A DNA stretch of 16,927 bases from Polyrhizophydium stewartii (Eukaryota > Chytridiomycota > Chytridiomycetes > Rhizophydiales): the NCBI GenBank assembly GCA_027604665.1, contig JADGIZ010000284.1, forward strand, positions 1-16,927, given 5' to 3'. Below are positions 9,434 through 16,927 of the stretch, piece after piece. The notes under the pieces were generated by a model, which searched no databases, had not been told where the DNA came from, and saw nothing but the letters and a program-made list of their open reading frames with translations. The number at the start of each line of letters is the position of its first letter. Position 1 is the stretch's first letter. The position numbers were made by a program, and so were the translations under genes.

Positions 9434-11516
9434 ATGTCCAACCCACGCCGCAGCCGCACCGAGTCTGCCACCGACTCGCCTTCGCCCTCGCCATCAGCGT
9501 TGTCGCCGTCGCCGTCACCGGTGCCGCCTGAGACTGCGACGTCCGACTGCACGCTGCTGGCCCGCGCGTTCACGGCGTTGGCCCCCATCAGCAACTGCTG
9601 CGCCACCAGCGGCGTCGTGTGCGAGGGCGGCAGCATCACCCAGCTGTGAGTGCGCGGCCCTGCACCCGCTGCTCGGCCGCCATCCGCTGTCCCTCGAACC
9701 GAGGTCGTCCAGCCGCACTCCGCTTGTCGCCGCGCTGTCCGCCATATTTCGCGTTGAAGGCGGAGGCGGAGCTGCGATGTGCCCGACCGCTCTCTGACGC
9801 TTGCCCCGTCACACGCACGGCCCGGCACTCTCACGCCCGCTCATTGTTGCCTACTCGCATCCGGATCGAGCAGCGATCTGAGCGCCTCCCTGTCCGGAGG
9901 GATCCCCCGCGGCCTCGGCCAGCTGCGCGGACTGGTCAAGCTGTGAGTCTTGCGGCCGCGTTGCTCTGCGGTGGCCCAGGGTCGCCGCAAGCCGGCGGGG
10001 CTGCTGACAGACCCCAATGTGGTCGATCTCCAGTGTCATTAACAATGCGGGGGCGACGGGCGTGATTCCGAACGAGCTCGGGCGGCTGTCCAAGCTCAAG
10101 ATACTGTGAGTTTCGCCGGCTTGCCTGCTGCGGGCACATTCGAAGATGGATGTCTCACGCACATCCGACGCCTGCAGGTCGCTTTCAGACAACAAGCTGG
10201 TGGGGCCCATACCAAGCTCGCTCGGAAACCTCTCAAGCCTCAACTATCTGTGCGGCTCGCTGCTCGACGAGCCGCCCTCGCAACGCACTAGCTGCTCACA
10301 AACTTGGCGCTCAGGTACCTGTTCAACAACAGCCTGACGGGCCCGATTCCCGAGTCACTTGCCAGACTGGCTGCTCTGCTTGATCTGTACGCGCAAGTCA
10401 CACATGCTCAAGCCGGTGCGGTGATACTGACGCTGAACGCAGGGATCTGTCTGGCAACAAGCTTACAGGGTCGATTCCTGACTCCCTGGGCGAGATCACG
10501 CAGCTCGAGTCGCTGTAAGCACAGTTCATTCTGCGCATCCGCTTGATTAGCGCTGACGGCATCGACTGCAGCGATCTGTCGGACAACATGCTGTCCGGCG
10601 AGGTGCCGCCGTCTCTCGCGCGACTGCAACGTCTTACCAATCTGTAGGCATCGTCGCCAGATCTGCAATCCGAGTTTTCAAATGCTGATACCAAGACGCC
10701 GAAGATTCCTGCAGGGGAACAGGGCACTGGGAGGCAGTATACCGATTACGAACGAGTTTGGCTGCAACGTCAGCGACACGCTCATATGCTCGGTGGATGA
10801 ATTCGTTCGGCTCGAATGCAAGATCCCTGCATGCGGTGGGCGGAGGAGACGGCGTCATTATGAGCATCTGCACAAACGGCTTACACCATGTAGGCGCAAG
10901 CCCGCGCACGCTCATGGTCATCATCGTGACCGTGAGCGTCGCCGCAGCTGCCCTCCTGCTCTTCGCGGCAAGCATCATCTTGCGAGCCCGCTCGCAACGT
11001 ATCGCTCGTGAGCGGTCTGCCGAGATCGAGAAGGAGCGCAAGATCGTGGCCGAGCGCCAGGCGATGCAGCAGCGCATCCAAGGACAGCAATCGGCGTTCT
11101 ATCACGGCACGCGGCTCTCGTCTGGACGCATGCGCCGCACAAGCGCCACGGCGGCATCCATACGCACGCAGATCAGCACGTCGAGCCTCGGCCGCAACCG
11201 CCGTCAGCGTGGGAGGAGCACGGCCGAGATATCGCAAGATCCCGACGAGATCACGGCCGCACCTTCGCAGGCGTCTTCGTCTGTAGTCGGATCCATCATC
11301 TGCGCGCCGTCGACCATCTCGGCCCAAGGCACGACCGATGTTTCTGCGCCGCAGGGCAACCACTCCCAGCAATCAGACGCAGGACAGCAGTCCGAGGGCA
11401 GTCAAGCCAGCTCGGGCACGGATGTATCCTCGAGCTGCGCCGTGATTGTGATGATCCCTGAAAGTGGCCCAGCGCGCTCGAGCCGCGACGTTGATGCGCA
11501 ACGCGACGTGAAATGA
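9434..11516 (+). CDS. Single-pass membrane leucine-rich-repeat protein, 9 exons
   Basis: Exons: 9434-9645, 9874-9942, 10034-10105, 10178-10249, 10315-10386, 10443-10514, 10572-10643, 10705-10835, 10894-11516, giving 464 aa. The N-terminal cap has a Cys cluster (SNCCATSGVVC). About seven plant-type repeats follow (pattern LxLSxNxLxGxIPxxLGxLxxL), then a Cys-containing C-terminal cap (GCNVSD...LICSVDEF...LECKIPACG). A transmembrane helix spans about residues 264-287 (VIIVTVSVAAAALLLFAAS), followed by a basic, coiled-coil-prone stretch (RSQRIARERSAEIEKERK) and a Ser/Gln-rich tail with no kinase. It is presumably a surface receptor or adhesion protein; the ligand is unknown. Every intron between repeats is phase 2 after the same Leu codon. 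The N-terminus is Ser/Pro-rich without a clear signal peptide, although a hydrophobic signal-like stretch exists in another frame. The acceptor of exon 8 (cgaag) is chosen over a nearby cag because only it keeps the repeat in frame. Confidence 0.85.
9874..10643 (+). repeat. Six consecutive one-repeat LRR exons
   Basis: Exons 2-7 of the LRR gene are 69, 72, 72, 72, 72 and 72 nt. Each encodes one 23-24 aa leucine-rich repeat. All start and end in phase 2 at the same place in the repeat (CT of a Leu codon before the donor). The introns between them are 91, 72, 65, 56 and 57 nt. This is the footprint of tandem exon duplication. Confidence 0.88.
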
Positions 11517-11543
11517 AGTTGGCCGATCTGCCAAACACACCGC

Positions 11544-12559
11544 ATGGCCGACGAGATCGCAGACATTGCCAACGGCGCGGGCGACAGCACCGTGACCGAG
11601 TTTGCGACATATGAGGAGTACCTCGACAGCCAGATCACGCCGCTCGATCTGTACTACCTCGAGGTGCGGCGGGCAGTCTGGCACGTTGGGCAGCGCGAAG
11701 GCTGATTGCGATTCCGACGCGCCGACATCGGGCCTCATCCATAACCATCGCGACGACCGCACCAGGACAAGGAGCTCGCGCGGCAGCTCGTCGAGCTCGG
11801 ATACCGCGGGTCCGGCGAGCCGCTCAAGCGCGAGGAGTTCGAGTCCCGCAAAAAAGCGGCCGAGAACTTTCGCCTCTCGAAGCGGCTCGCGACCAACGTG
11901 CTGTCGTCGCACGGCAAGGATCTGGCCAAGTTTTCGTTCCTGCAGGCGCTTGCCGAGCGCGAGGAGGCCAACCGCAGCGGCAAGCTGACGGTGCGACCAG
12001 CGTGTCCACACACGACCCAGGAGCGATCGCACCGCTGACAATCGCTTTCTGCCTCCCGCCATACACTCGCCGACCAAACCAACGCCGCCGCCACCTTGAC
12101 CAACTCAGTCCATCATCTTCATCCGCACAAAGAACAGCAAGGGCCAGGAGATCAGCGGATACATCGACTACGCACACCGGCTCAAGACAGAGAACTTTGA
12201 GCCCTATTTCAACCGCAACAAGACTCTGCTGCCGCGGCCGTCGGACATGAGCTTCTACAACTGGGAGACGCAGACATGCACGTCCAACGCAACGCCCAAC
12301 TTCCAGGTCATTGCCGACGACGAGAACGGGCTGCTGTTCAAGAACAAGCGCGATCGCAAGATCATCAACGTCGACCCTCGGGTGAGTCGCCGCACGGCTT
12401 GGTCCGAGACGAACGAAAGAGACTGGATGTATTGATTGTGCGTTCATTGGCCGCGGGCAGGAACTGCGTCCGGGCGACAACACCAGCCGCACGCAGATCT
12501 CGACCACAGAGCATATCCAGGTTGTCATTTACGACCACCTCACCCGCAGGAAGACGTGA
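11544..12559 (+). CDS. CFAP299: Cilia- and flagella-associated protein 299 homologue, 4 exons
   Basis: Exons: 11544-11663, 11766-11990, 12109-12381, 12461-12559, all phase 0, giving 238 aa (human CFAP299, also called C4orf22, about 233). The signature runs the whole length: [132 protein letters not shown], and the end [12 protein letters not shown]. The molecular role is poorly known; the family is confined to organisms that make motile cilia or flagella, and it is expressed in ciliated and sperm cells of animals. Its presence implies a zoospore stage. It starts 27 bp after the stop of the LRR gene in the same direction, and ends 53 bp from the convergent RAT1 gene. Confidence 0.96.
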
Positions 12560-12612
12560 GCAGTGCCGCACACGCATCTGAAATGAAGCCAAGAGAGACA
12601 TTGACATGGCGC

Positions 12613-15600
12613 TTATCTGCCTCCGCGGCCGCCGCGGCTGCTGTTGCCGCCGTTGGACACGTTGCGGCTCCAGCCCAGGTTGCCCGAGGGCCGCTGCGGC
12701 GGAGCGCCATAGCCTTGCTGCGGTGGCGGATAGCCGCGCGGCGGCGCAGCCTGGCTGCCGCCAGGAAGCTGTCTCAGCAGGTCGGCCACAAGAGCGGCAC
12801 CTTGCGCCGGCGGGCGTGCGGCGGCGCCGTAGCCGCTGCCGCCATAGGATCCACCGCCGTAACCGCCGCCGCCGCCACCATACGGGCCACCACCATATGC
12901 ACCGCCGCCATACGCGCCGCCACCGCCGTAGCCACCATCGCCGTAACCGCCGCTGCCGCCGCCGTATCCTGACCCCCGCGGCGGGCCACCATATCCGCCT
13001 GGCGCGTAGCCAGATCCGTAGCTGGGTGGGGGTGGGGGCTGCGGCTGGTAGCCGCTGCCGCCGCCGTACTGCCCTCGGTACCCGCCGCCTCCGCCGCCAG
13101 CACCGTATGAATGCGGCGGTGCACCGTAGCTCGGCCCAGATGAGTACTCGCGCGGGGGGTCATGGCGACCGCCGCCATAGCGCGAGTCGCCGTAGCTGCC
13201 CGATGGCTGGTATCCGCCGCCGTCGCCGTACTTGCCCGACTCGCTGTACGAGCCGTATCCGCCGCCGCCCATGTAGGGCTCGTCATGGCGAGACGAGCCG
13301 TATCGGCCCGACGACTGGCCGCGGCCGCGGTCATAGTCGCGGTCCCGTCCACCGCGGTCGTAGTCGCGGCCGCCACGATCTCCGCCATCGCGGCCGTGGC
13401 CGTTCAGTCCCGTCATGCGCTGGGCGGCACCGCGGTCGATGCCCATGCCGCCGCGGCCGCCGCCACGTCCGCCACCGCGGCGGCCGCGCGTGGCGGCGTA
13501 CCCCATGCGCACGGCATAGCGGTCGTCCTCGGTCAGAAGCGGCTCGGGCAAGCGCACCGACGGCAGCAGCGCGGCGCGGAACTTGTGCCCCGGCGGGATC
13601 TTGGGCATGACGTACACTGCGCTGAGCGAGTTGTTGGGCGACAGATCCTCCATGCCGAACTCGGTCAACGGCGACTCGTACGTGCTGCCCGGGAGCACCA
13701 CGTTGGTCTCAGGCCCCACAAACCCAAAGAAGTTGGCCCGGGTTGCATCCAGCGGCACCAGCTCGCCGCTGGCCCCGCGACCGTAGAGCGCGCACAGGTC
13801 GTCAAAGAGCGTGTGGGATCCGCCCACCATCACGACCTCGTATCCGAGCGAGTTGCGGCGCTTCTCGTCCGGCGTAAACTGCTCGTACAGCGGCGTGACG
13901 GCGTCGAGCAGGCGCTTCTCCTCGATGAACGGCAGCAGGGCGACGCCCTGCCAGCTGTACTTTTTGCCGTTGAGGTCGATCGGGAAGTCGATCGGGTAAA
14001 AGTCGTAGATGGGCGAGTCCTCGTCGGTCATGAGCCGGTGCAGCACGGCAGGCACATGCGCTTTGCTCGCAGCGGGGAGCACGCCCATGAGCTGCTCGAC
14101 GGGCAGGAACGGCTGGCCGAGCTCAAAGCTGATCTCGAGGCGGCCGATAAACGTGCAGTCGGACGAGAACGGCGCGTAGTGGTACGGGTAGAACCACTTC
14201 CACGACTGCACGCCCTGGTAGTAGTACTTGAGCACCCAGCACAAGCCCTCGACGTACGCTGTGACGACGCGCTCGCGGAACGGGGTGTCGTCGAGCTCCA
14301 CCTGGAACTTGTTGCGGTAGTAACGCTGCTTCCAGCCCGACTCCCACAAGCGCACGTCGTCGTGCGGCGCCTCGTCGTCCGAGTCGACCTCTCTTGGCTT
14401 GACGATCGGGATCGGCACATCGGCGACGGTCATGCTCTCGACGACGCCTTCTTCCTCGATCTCCTCCTCGATGATCTCCTCTTCGACGACCTCTTCCTCG
14501 ACGACCTCTTCCTCGACAACCTCTTCGACCTCCTCTGGAGCTAGCGCAGCGTCTTCTGCTGGCGTGGCGTCCTCTGTTGGCGCTGCTGGATCAACCGCCG
14601 CCCTCTTGGGCGACGTCTGGGCATCGACGCCAGCTTCGTCGGCGCCGCGCTTCTTGCCGGCGGCAACAACGCCGCCGTCCGGCCGAGCATCTTCCTCAGC
14701 GGCTGCTTCCTGGGGCTCAGCGGCCGCAGCAGGCGGCTCTTCTTTTGGCGATCCAGTGCTGTCCTTTTTCTTGGACAGCCTGTCCTTGAGCAGCTGGGCA
14801 GCCGTCTTATTGGCATCGGCGCTGCCCGGACCTTTGCGCTGCGAGACGGCATCACGGTTCGAGTCGGCCCACTGCTGCTTGTCCATACCGCGGGTGGGGA
14901 ACATGGCGATATCGGCAGTGCGCTGCACAATGGCCGGCGGCTCGTCCCGGTCGCCACGAGATCCGCCAACGCCACCGCGGTCGCCGCGCCAGCCGCTGTT
15001 GCGTGCCTGCTCGCGCTCCTTGTTCTGCTGCTTGCGCCGCTTGCGAGACTCGCGCTTGCGCTCCTCCTCCTCGCGGCGCTTCTGGAACGTGGCATCCTCG
15101 GCCTTGCCGAGCTCGACCATCATCATCTCGACGCGTTTGAGATCAATGTCGCCCGAGTCGGTTAGGAACCCGCCCCAGTTGCGCAGATGGCGCTTCCAGA
15201 TGCCAATCAAAAGATCAATGGCACCCTCGCGGATCTCGAGCGACGGCAGGTGCGGCAGAAAGTCGTTTCCGACAAAGAAGCACATAAAGACCCAGTCGTC
15301 GAGCGCTCGCTCGAGGCTCCACGGAAAGCCCAGGTCGGCGATACGGAGTTCTGCGTCCAGATACTCGCGCAGGATGTTGACATGCAGGAACACAAAGGGC
15401 TTGAGGACTGGCGCGGTTGTCTGCTCGTCAAAGGTGCCCTTCTTCTGCTTGGCTTTGCCTGCAGAAGGTGCATCGATTGCGGCGTGAGCACAACGTTTCA
15501 AGGAAAGACGAGAGCACAGACAAGCTGGGCACGCACCCGTGCACTGGGCGGCCATGTGGCCGGTCTGGCCGCAGATGAAGCAGCCGCTCTCCTTGCCGTC

Positions 15601-16798
15601 CTTGAAAAAGACGTCCTCTCGCAGGATGTTGAAGTGCGGCTCATGCGTAGCAAGCGCAAGCATGATCAGATCGGCGTCAAGGCCGTACAACACATGATGC
15701 GTGCTTGCGTCGTAGCCAGGCTGGTTGCGCTGGCGGCGGATGTAGTCCATGATCTTGTGCTCGCCCTCGCCCGGCACCGAGGCGTCCGATAAGATCACGC
15801 GCAGCTGGAGGTTGCGAGATGCGTGTCAGCAAAGATGCAATGCTGATGCTGGCGAAGGGAGTCAAGAAGAGAGCGGATGACAGGCGGGCACAACGGGTGC
15901 GACCTGGCGCTGCAGGTGGCGGTCACCATGCAAGATTGGGCTGCAGGATTCCCCTCGGCACAGGCAACAGCGCAAGCGAACAGAGGACAGAAAGGGCGAC
16001 CAAGCGTACACCACGCCATCCTGGATCTTCGTTGAGTCGCCGCGCGACGTAGTAGCGAAGGCATATTGCGAGGCGGTCCATAAAGGGCGTGCCCGGCGTG
16101 ATGCAGTTGGAGTCAAAGTGGCTCTTTTTGGTGCTTTTCTCCTCGACCGGCAGCCCCTGCTCTCTGAGCTCCTCCCGTATCCGCTCCTCCTCGAGCCTCT
16201 TGATCTGCTCGTCCTGGGAGGCGCGGAAGCGGCGCGAGCGCTGCTGGTTCATCTTGGCGCGCGGTGCGACTCCGTCTGCAACAACGGTCGCTAGGTGTGA
16301 GATATATGTGCCAGGCCGTCGCGCAGCGGCATGCGCGAGGGATGCGACGCACCAATGGCCATGTAGAGCAGCTTGCGTGGGCGGATGATGCCCATGATGC
16401 GGTCAATGTAGTTGAAGATCTCGATGTACATCTCGTCCTCGGTGGCTGGCGCGGGACGGTCCTCGGGGTGGCAGCACGGGTGGATGATGCCGTTCATGTC
16501 CAGATAGAGGTTGTCATACTCGACGCCGTTTGGGTTGGGCTGCGATGTGTCGACTGGTACAACATGGCCATTGACCTCGACAGCGAGGTCCTCGACGCAC
16601 TGCGAGGTGACCTTGGGGTACTTGTTCGAGAGCCACCTGCACGGCGAGCGGTTTAGCGCGCATGCACGGCGGGTGGGCGCGCGGGCTGGGCGCCGGCGGC
16701 GGGCGGCGGGAGGACTGCCGTGGCCGGGGCAGGCCGCACGGCGGCGGCGGCCAGCCTGCGTCTTGGCGAAGAAAACGCACCGAAAGAGGGCCGGAATG
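12613..16798 (-). CDS. RAT1: Nuclear 5'-3' exoribonuclease Rat1/Xrn2, 5' end off the window
   Basis: Exons in the window: 16798-16781, 16636-16353, 16275-16010, 15804-15537, 15458-12613. A first mini-exon (Met-Gly start) must lie to the right of 16927, for a total of about 1228 aa. The enzyme degrades 5'-monophosphate RNA, drives transcription termination and trims rRNA and snoRNA. Visible signatures: IPALFRWLSNKYPK, NLYLDMNGIIHPC, KMNQQRSRRFRAS, RFDSNC-like HFDSNCITPGTPFM, ILSDASVPGEGEHKIMDYIR, DADLIMLALATHEP, the Xrn2/Rat1-type CCHC zinc knuckle at residues 266-279, DWVFMCFFVGNDFLPHLP, VRLWESGWKQRYY and DLNGKKYSWQGVALLPF. Intron 15536-15459 (78 nt) is in frame without stops and sits just after the knuckle; homologues lack those residues. 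An acidic insertion at about 588-622 and an RGG/Gly-Tyr tail from about 925 to the end make it longer than human XRN2 (about 950). The knuckle rules out cytoplasmic Xrn1. Confidence 0.96.
12830..13500 (-). repeat. Coding low-complexity tail: RGG box and Gly-Tyr repeats
   Basis: The C-terminal third of Rat1 is encoded by GGC/TAC-rich sequence. It begins with an RGG box (RRGGGRGGGRGG), passes through RD and YDRGG units, and ends in repeated YGGGxYGGG and GSGYGG blocks. It is in frame throughout. Such RGG/GY tails commonly bind RNA and favour condensates; whether that holds here is inference. Confidence 0.85.
14447..14540 (-). repeat. Coding acidic repeat (EEVVEEE units)
   Basis: A tandem unit encoding EEVVEEE and variants (EEIIEEE, EEIEEEG) lies in the linker between the N-terminal nuclease segments and the DDVRLWESGWKQRYY segment of Rat1. 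Codon use is consistent with replication slippage. Homologues have a variable, charged linker at this position. Confidence 0.8.
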
Positions 16799-16927
16799 CT
16801 GCGAGCGGCGGCGGGCGGCGGGGCGTGGGCGAGCGGGGAGGCACGGGCGAGATGCGGCGCGCGGCGGGCGGGTGCGGGCAGCAGCGGCGGCGGGGCGCCC
16901 GGCGGCGGCGGCGGGCGGGCAGCGGCG
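16799..16927 (-). other. Part of RAT1 intron 1, extending past the window edge
   Basis: The 18-nt exon at 16798-16781 begins after a good acceptor (cgctcgcag) and starts with one base completing a codon, which implies an upstream exon ending ATGGG. No CAT (start codon on the minus strand) paired with a suitable donor exists between 16799 and 16927. This very GC-rich stretch is therefore read as intron. Confidence 0.6.

Noticed and set aside
13162..14544. 460-aa open frame on the plus strand
   Set aside because: It is antisense to the conserved Rat1 coding sequence. Its Ala/Val/Arg-rich composition is the mirror of Gly-Tyr and acidic codons in GC-rich DNA.
14399..15487. 362-aa Ser-rich open frame on the plus strand
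   Set aside because: Antisense shadow of Rat1; the Ser/Thr runs mirror the EEVVEEE-coding repeat. No recognisable domain.
12613..16798. Cytoplasmic Xrn1 as the identity of the exoribonuclease
   Set aside because: The CCHC zinc knuckle after LATHEP and the DDVRLWESGWKQRYY region are Rat1/Xrn2 features, and the long Xrn1 C-terminal domains are absent.
1..16927. Bacterial operons, CRISPR arrays, tRNA or rRNA genes
   Set aside because: Genes are split by GT-AG introns and encode eukaryote-specific proteins. I saw no regularly spaced direct repeats of CRISPR type and no tRNA cloverleaf or rRNA core sequence.

Overview
The window reads as nuclear DNA from a zoosporic (flagellated) fungus, most likely a chytrid. 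It is GC-rich. Its genes carry many short introns (mostly about 50-100 nt) with GTGNG-type donors, CTGAC/CTAAC-like branch sites 10-25 nt before the acceptor, and CAG acceptors. It encodes fungal housekeeping proteins (Rat1/Xrn2, Arv1, Hnt1-type HIT) together with a centriole protein (CEP76) and a flagellum protein (CFAP299), which dikaryotic fungi lack. All gene models were assembled by hand from the six reading frames by matching exon phase, splice signals and family conservation; no alignment or search was run.

Layout, left to right: (1) 128-651, minus: a 96-aa single-RRM RNA-binding protein. (2) 714-3234, minus: a complete CEP76 gene, 10 exons, 649 aa. (3) 3358-4352, plus: a HIT-family nucleotide hydrolase, 8 exons including a 9-nt microexon, 135 aa, divergent from CEP76. 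(4) 4433-5599, minus: ARV1 lipid-transporter homologue, 7 exons, 248 aa. (5) 5612-9182, minus: a 6-exon, about 1088-aa zinc-finger protein whose body resembles CACTA/Plavaka-type transposases, ending 12 bp before the ARV1 start codon. (6) 9434-11516, plus: a 9-exon, 464-aa transmembrane leucine-rich-repeat protein in which each repeat sits on its own exon. (7) 11544-12559, plus: CFAP299, 4 exons, 238 aa. (8) 12613 to beyond the right edge, minus: the nuclear 5'-3' exoribonuclease Rat1/Xrn2, 5 exons in the window, about 1228 aa, with an acidic insertion and a long RGG/Gly-Tyr-rich tail; its first few bases of coding sequence lie outside the window.

The region is very compact. Coding-to-coding gaps are 62, 123, 80, 12, 251, 27 and 53 bp, so promoters, 5' leaders and terminators must be tiny or overlap neighbouring genes. 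The genes are not one pathway. Two serve the centriole/flagellum (CEP76, CFAP299), three serve RNA, lipid and nucleotide housekeeping (RAT1, ARV1, HIT), one is an RNA-binding protein, and two are lineage-specific (the transposase-like gene and the LRR membrane protein). The last two are the least described and the most worth following up.
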